DNA of 64,000 bases from Rhinopithecus roxellana (GCF_007565055.1 NC_044554.1:19135921-19199920), one strand, 5' to 3'. Positions 12,245 to 24,101 are shown, numbered from the stretch's first letter. Notes: a model not told the origin generated them from the sequence alone. Program-made: numbers and translations.

Positions 12245-12480
12245 TGTGACAAGTATTCTATATTGTTTTTCATTTAGTCCTAACACAAAAATCTCTTAGG
12301 TTGGCATTAAAAATAAGGGTACATGTAAAAGTACCCTTACTTTTACAATGTGGTATTATAAATATTAACATATTCTCCATAATGTTCTACAGAGAGGAAA
12401 CTGAAGTATAAAGGTTTAAGAAATTCATCCAAAGAACAGTAAGTGGTAGATCCAATATTTGATCACACTTTTGTTTCTTT
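12245..12480 (-). mobile_element. MIR SINE, antisense, interrupted
   Basis: Antisense MIR landmarks: TTTCATTTAGTCCTAACAC near 12270, then AGAGAGGAAACTGAAGTATA, AAATTCATCCAAAGAACAG and TAAGTGGTAGATCCAATATT, where the MIR core gives GAGGAAACTGAGGC...AGTAAGTGGCAGAG. About 70 bases between GGCATTAAAAAT and CTACAGAGAGG are foreign to MIR and coincide with the duplicated sequence at 12324-12386. Confidence 0.6.
12324..12386. repeat. Direct repeat copy 1 (63 bp), partner at 13556
   Basis: Begins TGTAAAAGTACCCTTACTTT, continues TTACAATGTGGTATTATAAA and ends near CATAATGTTC. A near-identical copy lies 1.23 kb downstream, differing at about three positions. It contains the small palindrome GTAAAAGT...ACTTTTAC. 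Confidence 0.93.
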
Positions 12481-13555
12481 ATAAGATAAAAGATATAAGA
12501 TACAGTCACCTGCCTGAATGCATATAACTGCTTTATAAATACTGTATTGACTTTTAATGTCTTGGAATTATATGGATGTTTTATATGTAAAAATGTTTAG
12601 AATGATGTTAGTAAAATGTTAGCTAATGAATCATTTTAGATTCATGGCCTGAAATTTCTTGGAAGAAATTATCCAAATACCCTCTTACACACTAGGTAAC
12701 CCCAATAAATAGTATCCAGTTGCAAAGTAATACCTAGAGAAAAGACAAAAGAGATTCAAAATCATTTAATAACGATAAATGTGAAGATGATCAGAGGTCT
12801 AATGTAGGTAAGATGTGTAAAATAAAGACATTTTAAATTAAAGGCTCAGAGTGCTTCTCATAATAGAGATTGAGAAATTGGCCAATAACTAACACTACCA
12901 AAGCCTCTGCAATTGTCTGGAGATAAAACTGGCATTTTGCTTAATTATCTCTGTAGTCAGGTGTAAGAAACACTGCCTCAAAATCTTAAATTCTCCTTCA
13001 GCAAATCAGCTAATGGGGGTTCTGAATCCGGCCTCTCTCAATCTGTCTCAGAGATACTGAATCCTCCTCTTCCTAGTGATTGGGGCCCTAGAAACTGTCA
13101 TTATTTAAAAAAAAAAAAAATCAATATAAAAAGATCTGACACTAGTTCCCTTCTTTTATGCACTAGTTGTCTGGCTGCACAAACCCATAAGCAGTATTTT
13201 ATCCTTAAAGTGGAGATTTCCAAGAAGAAAAAAAAATAACAAATTTGTCTACGTAATTATACACGGTCTCTTTAAATAAACAGGTTTGACATTTGAGGTA
13301 CTCATCAGAGGGAGCCTATTCTCCATGTGGCATTTCTTAGTTTAAAGGATTCCTTGTACCTTCAGAGGCAGGTAACCTGCTAAACACAAGTATCATTTTG
13401 AAATAGTATAACATCAAGATCAATGCTCTTAACAACTGTGGCATACCTGTCCTCGGCTATGTTAGAAGTTCTAAAACTGTTGTAAGGAAATATGTCATTT
13501 ATCTTAAAATTGACGTTAAAAATGAATTTCTTCCACCTTAGGGAAATTACTTACC
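12481..13555. other. AT-rich DNA, nothing recognised
   Basis: No gene or repeat family recognised. An A-run of about 14 lies at 13107-13120. Confidence 0.5.
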
Positions 13556-13620
13556 TGTAAAAGTACCCTTACTTTTACAATGAGGTATTATAAATATTAA
13601 CATATTCTCGCATAATATTC
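13556..13620. repeat. Direct repeat copy 2 (65 bp), partner at 12324
   Basis: Same sequence as copy 1 apart from T to A in TGTGGT/TGAGGT, an extra G in ATTCTCGCATAAT and a change in the last bases. Flanks differ completely, so the homology ends sharply. Confidence 0.93.
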
Positions 13621-15357
13621 AATTAATTCAGTTTTGGGGGGAAAATGGGCTAGTCTTTAAACATAACATATTTGAGCTCACATATTTAGTTGACTTTCTC
13701 TTTCAAAACAATTTGTAGGCTAATAATAGAGGCTTTAAGAAAAAAAAATCAACGACCATATCTTTAAATTGAAAACTGAGAAAACGTATCCTTAGAATTT
13801 TGATAGGGGAAGATAAGTTCCACATTTATGAATATTTATTTAGCACTGACAAATAGCAAAATGATAACCTTATGTTGGAGGAGTATGTATATTTCCCCCA
13901 AATTAGCTATTTGTCTCACTAGTCACAGTTAGTTTAAAATGTCTTTTTAAAAGGCAATCAAGATGACACTTTATAAAAGTCAAGTCATTTACGTATTCTC
14001 TACCTTACTCATCTACAGAAAATTCATCTGATGTTGCTGTCAGTTTTCTCTCCTCGACCTCTCCTTTCTCCTCTTCCGTATTCTGTGGTTTGGGGTCATT
14101 TCTGAGGACTAGTACTGCACCTTGTATGTAGTTTTATAGTGACAGTTTCTAGTATATTTTTTCATGTCCGGAAAGAAATGTTTTTGATAAGTAAATTTAT
14201 TTAATATAATAGTTGTATTCTAAGGCTAAGAGATCTAAAAGGCAATTGGCTATGAAATTATTGCCTGTCATTAATTCATTTGAAATCCAGAATGATTTTG
14301 AATTAGGAGACAGTAAGACCACAATAAGAAAATTCTTTTTCTGTTGCCCTTTTAAAGAATGGGAGGAGATAAGAAAAAGAAGTGATTTAAAAGTATCACC
14401 GTTTCTCTGCAGCAGAATATGTTTTCAGAAACTTTCACAGACTTTTTTCCTTGTCTGATGAAAGCCTGGAATATGCTTCGTATTCCTTCACTCATTTCAT
14501 ATAAATGTGGACACTGAGACTCAGAAGTTACAACATAGAAGAGCTGACATTTTAGTCCAGGTTATTTTAATTAAATATCTTTTTTTTTTCACTCAGCTAT
14601 GAGAGTGTCAGCGTTTTGAATATGACAGCATCATGACTCTAAAGAAAGCACTTTCCTGTATCAAAAAAGTAAATGTAGTCTACACCATTACAAAATATAT
14701 TGTGTAAAGCATAGTCTTTTTCTGGTAGGTGAATATTTGCAGAACTCACTAGGAAGCAACTCTTTAAACTCAAATCCTAACTTGTAAGGAAGAATTATTT
14801 CTCTAGCAAACAAAAATCCTAACTTATAATCAAATTTAGAAATTACCAATATATTGAAGTTTATCTTCAAAGGCCTGGACAAATCTGGACTCTTAGATTA
14901 AAAAAACATTGAAAGGGAAAGCAAAATACATTTTTTGATAATCTAGATATCAGATAACATGATGATTATCTAAGATTGTGGACAATCCCGAATCAACTGA
15001 CTACCATAAGCAAAATGCAACTAAATTCAGTATTTGATTCCTGAAACCACAGAGACTTGGTTTACTAGGCAGTTGCTTTTGGTTGTGATTTTTATTTGTT
15101 TTAAAGTGAAATTCAATCAGTATGTCTATAGAAAAACATCTGACTATGTCTGCATTCCTAGGTATTTGACAGGCATCTTCTATACTGCCTGACCCTCTTC
15201 CGTGTACCGGGCACGTACTTTAAACAAACTAAATGCCCCACTCAGGTGGCTATTACATGCTAGTGGTGGTGAAGTTAGAGGGAGACAGAATATTACAAAA
15301 ATAAACATGGAACATTATGTTGTTTGTAAGTGTAATTCTAAAAGAAAACAGACCAGT
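13621..15357. other. Mostly unassigned; possible antisense MIR at 14485-14570
   Basis: CACTGAGACTCAGAAGTTAC followed by AGAGCTGACATTTTAGTCC at about 14508-14562 resembles the antisense MIR core. Nothing else is recognised. The open frame 14213-14458 (81 codons) has no family resemblance and is treated as chance. Confidence 0.4.
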
Positions 15358-15655
15358 GGCCAGGCACAGTGGCTCACACCTGTAATCCCAGCACTTTGGA
15401 GGGCTGAAGTGGGTGGATCACTTGAGTCCAGGAGTTCAACACCAGTCTGGGCAACATGGAGAAACGCTATCTCTACAAAAAAATGCAAAAATTAACCGGG
15501 AGTGGTGCAGCATGCCTGTAGTCCCAGCTACTCAGGAGGCAGAAGTGGAAGGATCACCTGAACCTGGGGAGGTCGAGGGGATGCAGTAAGCCGTGATCAT
15601 GCCATTGCACTCCAGCCTGGGTGAAAGAGTGAGATCCTGTGTCAATCAATAAATA
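15358..15655 (+). mobile_element. Alu element (J-like), sense
   Basis: GGCCAGGCACAGTGGCTCAC start, CCCAGCACTTTGGAGGGCTG, GGGCAACATGGAGAAACGC and GCCATTGCACTCCAGCCTGG. GGATCACTTGAGTCCAGGAG and GGGCAACATGG are AluJ-type. The tail is a degenerate (AATA)n. It is among the older Alus here, judged by many substitutions. Confidence 0.93.
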
Positions 15656-15721
15656 AATACTAGATACACAGTATACAATATATACACACACATATATGTA
15701 CCATATTATATATATATATAG
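15656..15721. repeat. TA/CA-rich simple sequence after the Alu tail
   Basis: ATACAATATATACACACACA then CATATTATATATATATATAG. It is probably expanded from the A/T-rich Alu tail. Confidence 0.6.
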
Positions 15722-17892
15722 CATTTATGCTACGTATTTTCTAAATTTTCAAAAAAGAAAAATAGAGCAGGATAAAGAGGTGGCCAAGAAAGTCCTCTCT
15801 TAAAAGGTAGCATTTTAACAAGGACTCAAATCAAGTGAGGGAGCAAAACACGAATATTCAGGGAGAAAGTACAAGAAGCTGAGAGGACACTGTGCAGAGG
15901 CCCTGTGGAAGGCAAGGTTCAAAATGAGAGATATAAGATAGATGACACCTCAAGTCCCCTTTCTTGCTCCAACATCAAAATGGGACTTAGGAATCAGGAG
16001 ATCTGAAGGTAACAATATTTAGAACAGAAATATATTTTGTCCCCGCTGCGGATTCTGGCTTTTACAATAAGTTGAGTTTTTGTAGCTATTTTTTATTTCA
16101 ACTTGTGTGTAAGGTCTTTTTCTTTCAAATCTAGAAAAGTGCCATAAAGATAATTAAAATTTCCTCAGAAATTATTTAATCACTCAACTGTAGCATAAAT
16201 TGAATTCATTTTAAACTAATGGATTATAGAAATGATAGTAAAATTGTATAATGTTACAGATGACTGAAATGTTGGCTAAATTAATTTGCAGTAAAAGTTT
16301 TCGTTAAAACACAAGTTTTAAATAAATACTTTTTGTTTGTAAGGCTCATTCAGAACAAGGAATGGACTCTGTATGCTGTAGAGTGAGACATTCTCTTATG
16401 GTGTCCTATAATATGATTGAAGTGTTTTATTTTCAAATGGTTGCTATCTGCAAAACTCCTTATATTTTTGTCCTTACCTGTAAGTCAGTTAATTGCACCT
16501 ACTTTGTAATTAATTTATATAAACGAAATCATGTTCTTAGATTATACTATAGGAACATATAACATTACTTTTGCCTTATTACCCAATTACTTGGAGCTTT
16601 TTAGTAATTAATCACTCATCTGCCTTTTATTTCTTTCATGGTTAATTGGAGATAACTAATAGGTGTGTTTATTTCTCTCCGGGTAAATCTTTCCATGCAT
16701 CCATCATGAAGTACATGAAAAATTGCATCTGCTTTAATTTCAAGATTGTTAATTTTCAGTTTAGAAAACTAAAACTCAAAAAAATGAATTACCTAATATT
16801 ATACTTTATTTTTGGAGTTACCCAAAAGTGATTAGGAAAAAATAGCAGAAATATCAAGCATATATTATTGCTACATAGTAATCTGAGTTACAATGGATTC
16901 CTCATCTTCTACAGTAGTTGGTTTCAAACATGTGTACAAAGTAAACTCTGTGTATGCTATGAGGAGATGAAATCACCTTAGAAATTAGTTTTTATGATCA
17001 ATCTTAATGATATTTCAGAACATATTAGAATATGATCTGATTATTCTTTCAGTTGTTTACAAAAAAATAAAACCACAGAATTATTCCTGTTACCTGGGTT
17101 GAAGATCCTAATAACTAAATAATTTGAAGAACCTAATGACTAAATAATTTGGATAAGGTATAATAATTTCAAATAAGTAGTACATGACGTTTTAATGTCT
17201 GGTTTCGCTATAAAGCATAAATAGATTTTAAATACCTTATATCTGTGTATTCCAGCTGATCAAAACAATATTAAGAATGCATCTTTATAAAAGGGTGCTA
17301 ATTGATAATGGAAATAATTTAGTAATGGACTATATAGGATGTTAATAATGAAGCCATATGTTTATGTCTGGATTTAGAAATTTTAAACAATCATTTACTA
17401 TGTCATTTTTCCTTACCTTGGAGAACATAAACTGTTGTTTCATTTCTACAAATCAGCAAGATATTATTTATGGCAAGAAATATTCCATTGAAATGTTGTG
17501 CTGTAACCTGGGAAAATGTAAATATTTTTCATGGTTTTGATCAATGTGAAATAAAATTTAATCCTGAAAAAAAGAAAAAATAGCAGAAAAATTGTAATTG
17601 ATTTTTTCCTAAAACAGGTATAAAAATGATGAATTGTCAGTAAGATAAGATTTACTATAAAATGTCTCCATGTTTATCACATTTATTTATTAACATATCC
17701 ATGACAAAAAAAAGATGACACACAAATTTTATTTGTTCATTTATTTTACATTTTAAATTTGATATTCATGACCTTTATCAACTGTAACCTCATCCCTCTG
17801 AAAGGGAAGATCATATAATGTTCTTCCCATAAAAAAATGAAAAGTCAGTAGAAGTTTTTCATACTGTCCAGAATAGGACTAATTTTGACTAA
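15722..17892. other. AT-rich DNA, nothing recognised
   Basis: Several 60-66 codon open frames (16362, 16646, 17358) are of the size expected by chance and show no domain. There is an imperfect local duplication around 17100-17150 (AAGATCCTAATAACTAAATA and AAGAACCTAATGACTAAATA). Confidence 0.5.
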
Positions 17893-17893
17893 C

Positions 17894-17983
17894 TTTTTTT
17901 TTTTTTTTTTTTTTTTGAGGTAGAGTCCCACTCTGTCACCCAGGCTGGAGTGCGGTGGCATGATCTCGGCTCACTGCAAGCCC
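17894..17983 (-). mobile_element. 5'-truncated Alu, antisense
   Basis: A 23-T run followed by GAGGTAGAGTCCCACTCTGT, CACCCAGGCTGGAGTGCGGT and CATGATCTCGGCTCACTGCA, then abrupt loss of Alu sequence. Only the last ~65 bases of the element plus tail are present. The strong TGATCTCGGCTCACTGCAAG match suggests AluS or AluY. Confidence 0.88.
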
Positions 17984-18388
17984 TGTATTTTGGTTAATTT
18001 TTAAAATAATTATTCACTTAAGATTAATTCTTTTCTGTTAAAAAATTAATTTTGAATAAAAAAGAATTATTATTCTCAGTACTGTTCATAAGGCTTAATA
18101 TTCTTTTGTGGGAAAAATACTAGCTAGTAAATGAGGAAACATTACCATATGCATGTACTTCTAATAGAACACTTAGCACATTGTATGTAATGGGTTATTC
18201 TTCCTGTTATCTTCTTCCTTAGTCCTTGCTGAGAATAGGACAAAAACTTTTCTTTTTTGCAGTCCCAAAGCCTAGTATAATGCCTAAAACAAAACAGTCT
18301 TGAGTTCAATACAATGCCAAGAACATAATAAGTTCTTCTTTGTGTCCCTACTTAAATAATGATGTGGACAGCAGATAGGAAAATACTG

Positions 18389-19096
18389 TGTAGAAGAGGA
18401 CAGTTCACCAGCAAAGGCCACACCCTAAAGCCTGGAAACCCATGACTCTACGTGGGAACAGGCATTTTTGTTTTTCTATCCAAATTGTTGCCTTTTGGCC
18501 CACCAGTCCCCCTTATCCTGTAACCATATAAATCCCAAGCCCCAGGCTCCAGAAGGAGACAAGCAGACAAACGGCAGAATTGGGTGGCAGAGAAGGAGAG
18601 AAGAGAAGGAGCATCCGAATGGAGAGAGGAGTTACGCTGGGATGATTGGAGAGATGGGCTGCTGGGTGGCCTGACTCCAGGGGAAGATCACCTTCCTACA
18701 CCATCCCTCTTCCAGCTCTGCGTCCATCTCACTGAGAGCCACCTTCACCACTCAATAAAACCCCCACATTCACTGCTCATGTCCGTGTGTGACCTGATTC
18801 TTCCTGGACACCAGACAAGGACTCAGGGACCAAGAGGGCACTGAGCTGGTTAACACTTAATCCCTCCGCAGAGAGCAAAGCTAAAAGAGCACTTTAACAC
18901 TGGGGCTTCAAGAGTTGCAGACAGCCACCCTTAGACTCTGCCATGGGGTTGGAGCCCAAAAGCACTGGCACCGGCTCCTGCACCTGCCCTTCTGCATGCT
19001 CCCCCTCCCATAAAGGGTTTGCGTGGTGGTGGCCAAACAAAGCCACACCCCTGTCACACATCCTGCAAGGGGAGGCCAGGGAACTCTTCTGTTTCA
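18389..19096 (+). mobile_element. 5' LTR of a deleted endogenous retrovirus
   Basis: U3 starts about 18389 (TGTGTAGAAGAGGACAG). A TATA box TATAAAT lies at 18527-18533 and a polyadenylation signal AATAAA at 18754-18759 in CACTCAATAAAACCCCC. U5 ends CTCTTCTGTTTCA at 19096. Immediately after comes TGGAGTCCCATCCGAGAT (19099-19116), placed as a primer-binding site and resembling a tRNA-Thr type site imperfectly, as in the HERV-T/S71 group. The group assignment is inference. A second copy of the R/U5 portion lies at 20100-20621. Confidence 0.65.
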
Positions 19097-20099
19097 TCTG
19101 GAGTCCCATCCGAGATACAAAGAAGGATGAGTACAGGTGTGAAACTGCTGGATCTGCCTCTTTTCCAAGAACCTACAACCCCTCCCTTTCATTCTCTGTT
19201 TCCCTTCACAGAGGGGGCAACTGAAGGTATCTTTTGTTGCTAAACGGCTCCGAGACTGAACTCCAAAGGCCAAGACCCCCAGACTTCGCTGTGGTGGCTA
19301 TGGTGTCTTCTTTCATGTTTTGTAATGACTCTTATCTCTTCCTTTATAATGTTAAGGGTTTTGCTACAGACGGCGGCAATGATATTAAAAAGAATCATTT
19401 GGCTCAGCCATCAGAGGTGCAATTCAGAGCAATGTGGTTTTCATTTGTTCTTACAGGTGCCATCCCCACCCCCAACCCCCAACAGCTGCAGGGTCCAGCA
19501 TGCCATGCTCCTTACCCACTCCCCTCATGGCTCAGATGCCTGGGTGTGTCTGCCGCATGCACAAACCACACCAAATGGCCATGAGGGGTGAGAGAAAACC
19601 ATGGCTGCTGCTAGGACCCCATGTGGCTGGCTGGCTGGTTCCTTCCACCAGCTGCACCTATTTGAGACTTAATCTGAGCAGATACATGTAGCCCCTGAAA
19701 TACCTTTTGGTCCCAAAGTTGATTCCAGGCTTCAGGCTGAAGCCCTAGAAAGGAAAACCAGGTCTAAGGGATCCAAAGCTAGGCAACAGGCACAATGTAA
19801 ATGGACAGGACCAATTCGTGCAAACTAAATCCCCACTTCATGGAAGGAGGCCATGCTCCATGACATAAATGAGGCCCAGAGAACCTAAAGGTTGCCAACA
19901 GTAGGGGAGGCACAGGCATAGGTGAGGGTGAATAATTCGTCTTATCTAAGCTCCCCCTGCTTCACAGGTGCAGGTCACAGTGGCACTTATGGGTGTCATC
20001 TGTCTAATGTCTCTGGAACTTGGGGATAAGAAGATGGAAGAGAAAGGGAGGAGGCTCACTTTCTCTCTCCCTCACACCCTCAGTTTTTGCTGTAAGAAG
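19097..20099 (+). mobile_element. Residual ERV internal region (~1 kb)
   Basis: Sequence between the two LTR copies. It starts with the putative primer-binding site and ends with a purine-rich run AAGATGGAAGAGAAAGGGAGG near 20030-20053 that would serve as polypurine tract. A full provirus has 6-8 kb here, so nearly all gag, pol and env is gone. Short open frames exist at 19234-19584 and overlapping positions, but no retroviral domain is recognisable. GC content is clearly higher than in neighbouring DNA, as expected for an ERV. Confidence 0.5.
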
Positions 20100-20621
20100 C
20101 AGGTGGCAGGGAAGGAGAGAAGAGAAGGAGGATCTGAATGCTGAGAGTAGTTCAGCTAGGGACAATCAGAGAGGAGATAGGCCACTGGATGGCTAAACTC
20201 CAGGGGAAGACCATCTTCCCACTCCATCCCTCTTCCAGCTCCCCATCCATCCCACTGAGAGCCACCTCCACCACTCAATAAAATCCCTGCACTCACTCTT
20301 CAAGTCCATGTGTGGTCTGATTCTTTCTTGACACTGGACAAGGACCCAGGGACCAAGAGGAAACTGAGCTGGTTAACACTTAAGCCATCTGCAGACAGCA
20401 GAGCTAAAAGAGCACTGTAACACTGGGGCTTCGGGAGTCACAGGCATCCACCTCGAAATGCCGCCATAGAACCAGAGCCCAGAAGGGCTCGCCCTGGCTG
20501 GTGGGTGGGCCCATCTGCATGCTCTCCTTCCCATAAGGGGTTTGAGTGGTGGTGGAGGAACACAGAGCCACACTCCTGTTGCATGCCTTGCGATGGGGCA
20601 CCAGGGAACTCTCCTGTTTCA
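20100..20621 (+). mobile_element. 3' LTR (U3-truncated) of the deleted ERV
   Basis: Homologous to 18575-19096 throughout: GGCAGGGAAGGAGAGAAGAG, CTCCAGGGGAAGACCATCTT, CACTCAATAAAAT with AATAAA at 20277-20282, GAGCTGGTTAACACTTAAGC and CTCTCCTGTTTCA at the end. Homology stops upstream of GCAGGTGGCAGGG, so the U3 promoter part present in the first LTR is missing or replaced. Confidence 0.7.
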
Positions 20622-20706
20622 ATATCACCTTACTGGAACAGACTTTTTTGATCAATCCGATCATTAAAATAGGAATTCCTCCCAGTTCTAAGTATATTCT
20701 TCTTCC

Positions 20707-20734
<28 letters not shown>
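20707..20734. repeat. T28 homopolymer
   Basis: 28 consecutive T in CTTCC-T(n)-GCTTTTTTC. No retroelement body is recognisable next to it on either side, so its origin is unclear. Confidence 0.9.
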
Positions 20735-20737
<3 letters not shown>

Positions 20738-20837
20738 TTTTTCTATGTTCTTTCATTTTGCTTTTTGTTTTTGGCATGCTTTAGCATTCATTACCAGCTG
20801 ACATGCCATACATGCTGTTTTTCTATGTTTATTGTTC

Positions 20838-21182
20838 AGGATGCTATAACAAAATGACATAAACTTTGTGGTTTATTAACAACAGAAATTCATTTCTCAA
20901 AATTCTGGAGTCAGGTAAGTCTCAGATCAAGGTGTCGAGAGATTCAGTGTCTGGTGAGAGCCCACTTCCTGGTTCATATACAATCCTCTTCTCACTGTGT
21001 CCTCACATGGCAGAAGGGGCAAAGCAGCTCTTGGAACTCTTTTATAAGGGTACTAACATCCCATTCATAGGGGCTCTACTTCCCTGACCTAATTACCTCA
21101 CAAGGACCCACCTCCTAATACCATCACCTTGGATGTTAGAATTTAAACAGGAATTTGGGGGAACATATTCAGACCATTACAT
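20838..21182 (-). mobile_element. MLT1-type MaLR LTR, antisense
   Basis: Antisense MLT1 landmarks in order: GCTATAACAAAATGACATAA, TTAACAACAGAAATTCATTT, TCTGGAGTCAGGTAAGTCTC, AAGGTGTCGAGAGATTCAGT, CTGTGTCCTCACATGGCAGA, CACCTTGGATGTTAGAATTT and GAATTTGGGGGAACATATTC, ending CAGACCATTAC. Length is near a complete LTR of this class. Confidence 0.85.
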
Positions 21183-21189
21183 TTATGTC

Positions 21190-21290
21190 TAGTTTCCTCA
21201 AGATTTAAAATAATGTCTGATACTTAACAGAGGCTCAATAAATAGTTGTGGAATTAATGAAGAAATGAATGAAGAAATAAGGAAGCAAAA
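21190..21290 (+). mobile_element. Possible MIR/L2 3' fragment
   Basis: AGGCTCAATAAATAGTTGTG GAATTAATGAAG resembles the common GGCTCAATAAATATTTGTTGAATGAATG end of MIR-type elements. It is short and diverged. Confidence 0.4.
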
Positions 21291-21622
21291 GGAAATCCAG
21301 CTAATTTAAGAATCAATGTCATGTGAGAGATCTCTATGTGGCTTCTGATTTGTTTCTGATATTATAAGTTTTTGATATTCTTTCCTCTCCCCACTGCCCC
21401 CCAATCCTGATGTTTTCCTAATGTTGAAGTTCTTCACAGCCTCCACTCAGAGAATCCTGTTGCAATTTCTAAAAGAGACTAAAATAAAAGATAGCTATTA
21501 CTTCCTTCATGATATCAAACAACTAATTTAATCACTACAAAAGTCATTATAAACTATTACAAAATTTTAAGAGTATATCATGGTTTTGCAAGTTACAAAT
21601 ATATGCTAGTTTTGCCATACTT

Positions 21623-21800
21623 GAAACCACCACTGTCCGGTAGAACATTCTGCAATGATAGATATGTTTATATCCATGCTGTCCCACATGGCAGACACTA
21701 GACCCATGTAGCTATTGAGCTCTTGAAATAAGATAACTAGGTTTTAATTTTATTTAACTTTAATTTAAATTTAATGACCACATGGGAATAGTGAACAAAC
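21623..21800 (+). mobile_element. MER5A-like hAT-Charlie element
   Basis: Contains CTGTCCGGTAGAACATTCTG, TCCATGCTGTCCCACATGGC, AGACACTAGACCCATGTAGC, TATTGAGCTCTTGAAATAAG, the TTTAATTTTATTTAACTTTA stretch and GACCACATGGGAATAGTG. This is the order of the non-autonomous hAT family I recall as MER5A. It encodes nothing; a transposase from an autonomous relative would have mobilised it. Confidence 0.7.
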
Positions 21801-22779
21801 ATAGCTCTAAACAATTATTTTCCTTTTCCATATTCAGAAATTATAAAAGAAATAATGGAACAAAAATAATGAAGTGTACAGTTATGTAATAGGTTTAATA
21901 ATACTTTGTTGTAAAATTATTACAGAAAAATTTCAGTTTCTTGCAAATTATTATTATAAGTTTTATCTTATTTTATTAAAATATAGAGTAAGATAGATAA
22001 ATGCTACAGTAACAGCTAAAACATTTATCTGAAGGCTAGAATAATTCTATAATACACATACTTTATTACAGCAAGTTCTATTGATCCATTCTCTAAGATT
22101 TAGGATCAGAATACAAAAATAAATATGTGGCCCTACTACAGTATTTTTTAAAATTATTTGCTAACAATACAAGATATTATGGATAAGCAAATGTCTTTGT
22201 TCTTTGAAATTGTTATGATTCCTTTTCTCCTTTGATTTTTAGTTGCACCTTGATTTAAGATGGAATCAGTATTGATATGGCATGCTTCAGAGAGACTAAA
22301 AGATTACTTTATATATAATGGTGGTTAATTTGTGACTGAAAAGATGTTTTATCAACTTTTTAAAATTGATTGACTAGAGTGATTCTGGAATGACAGTGTT
22401 TGGGGGATATTTGCATTATTATGGGGTATATGAAAATAGATATTGTAAAGAATAGATTGGCTTGACTCTTTTTAGTAATAAAAACTAAACAATCACCAAA
22501 ATGAAAACAGAAACAAAGAAACTATAACCTACAAGACTTTGATTCCTTAAAATGAATGGAAGATAGAAAGTAGAAACTTGCTTCCTGACTTGTACTGTGC
22601 TGGATCTAGCTCATTCCATAAATCCATCACAAGCAGGTGGTTCAAATTCCTAAATCAAACTCAGGTTTTTCAAAACTTCCCCTACACTGTCTTTCTTTAT
22701 ATCCAGCCTAATTCTGGAACCTAATAAATGCAAAATAACAACATAATATTTAAAAAATTAAGTAAGGGGAAACAGTGTA
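21801..22779. other. AT-rich DNA, nothing recognised
   Basis: No gene or repeat family recognised. The last part may already belong to the ancient L1M that is clear from about 22840. Confidence 0.45.
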
Positions 22780-23059
22780 AGACTTTAAAATTGCAACAGA
22801 TATAAAATTATTTCTAGAAAATATTTTGTAATGAAAGAAATGTTTTAGCGACTATACAAATCTAATCAACAGGATGAGAGAAAAATAATATCTAAAAATT
22901 GGTCTTTTCTATAGATATCAACAATATTGTACTAGAAATGCACCGGAAAATAGCAATAACTACAAAACACAATCCTATCAAGAAATTTTAAATGTCTACT
23001 GAAGATCAAATGCAATAATTGAAAAGAAAGATTATATTCTTAAATGGAAGGCTCAATAT
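22780..23059 (+). mobile_element. Ancient L1M ORF2 fragment, left of the young L1
   Basis: Diverged L1 ORF2 sequence ending ATTCTTAAATGGAAGGCTCAATATA. It joins the sequence right of the young L1 (31334 onward) into one continuous L1M ORF2, which reconstructs the empty target site. Confidence 0.6.
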
Positions 23060-23077
23060 AAGAATAGAGATGAGTTG
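23060..23077 (+). repeat. Target-site duplication, left copy
   Basis: AAGAATAGAGATGAGTTG, identical over all 18 bases to 31316-31333. The complementary strand TCTT/AT is an acceptable variant of the L1 endonuclease site. Confidence 0.92.
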
Positions 23078-23079
23078 AA

Positions 23080-24101
23080 GGAAGGCAAGATGGCCGAATA
23101 GGAACAGCTCCAGTCTCCAACTCCCAGCGCAAGCGACACAGAAGACCGGTGATTTCTGCATTTTCAACTGAGGTACTGGGGTCATCTCACTAGAGAGTGC
23201 CAAACAATTGGTGCTGGTCAGCTGCTGCAGCCTGACCAGCGAGAGCTGAAGCTGAAGGCATCGCCTCACCTGGGAAGCGCAAGGGGGAAGGGAATCCCTT
23301 TTCCAGGGGAACTGAGACACACAACACCTGGAAAATCGGGTAACTCCCACCCCAATACTGTGCTTTAAGCAAACGGGCACACCAGGAGATTATACCCACC
23401 CCTGGCCGGGAGGGTCCCACTGCCACGGAGCCTCCCTCATTGCTAGCACAGCAGTCTGCGATCTAACCGCAAGGCAGCAGCGAGGCTGGGGGAGGGGTGC
23501 CCACCACTGCTGAGGCTTAAGTAGGTAAACAAAGCAGCTGGGAAGCTCGAACTGGGTGGAGCTCACAGCAGCTCAAGGAAACCTGCCTGTCTCTGTAGAC
23601 TCCACCTCTGGGGAAAGGGCACAGCTCAACAACAACAACAAAAAAAAGCAGCAGAAACCTGCCCAGACGCAAATGACACTGTCTGACAGCTTTGAAGAGA
23701 GCAGTGGATCTCCCAACATGGAGGTTGAGATCTGAGAACGGACAGACTGCCTGCTTAAGTGGGTCCCTGACCCCTGAGTAGCCTAACTGGGAGACATTCC
23801 CCACTAGGGGCATTCTGACACCCCACACCTCACAGGGTGGAGTACACTCCTGAGAGGAAGCTTCCAAAGTAAGAATCAGACAGGTACACTCGCTGTTCAG
23901 CAATATTCTATCTTCTGCAACCTCTGCTGCTGATACCCAGGCAAACAGGGTCTGGAGTGGACCTCAAGCAATCTCCAAGAGACCTACAGCTGAGGGTCCT
24001 GACTATTAGAAGGAAAACTATCAAACAGGAAGAACACCTATACCAAAACCCCATCAGTACGTCACCATCATCAAAGACCAGAGGCAGATAAAACCACAAA
24101 G
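23080..24101 (+). promoter_or_regulatory. L1 5' UTR with internal promoter
   Basis: Starts GGAAGGCAAGATGGCCGAATAGGAACAG, which contains the YY1-type motif CAAGATGGCCG that positions L1 transcription start. The ~1.02-kb GC-rich body is collinear with L1PA 5' UTRs and ends just before the ORF1 ATG. The region also normally carries an antisense promoter; that is family knowledge, not visible here. Being complete, it marks a full-length insertion. Confidence 0.9.

Noticed and set aside
18468..19691. Cluster of overlapping frames of 68-116 codons suggesting a gene
   Set aside because: The region is ERV LTR and residual internal sequence. No domain, signal peptide or splice pattern supports a host gene.
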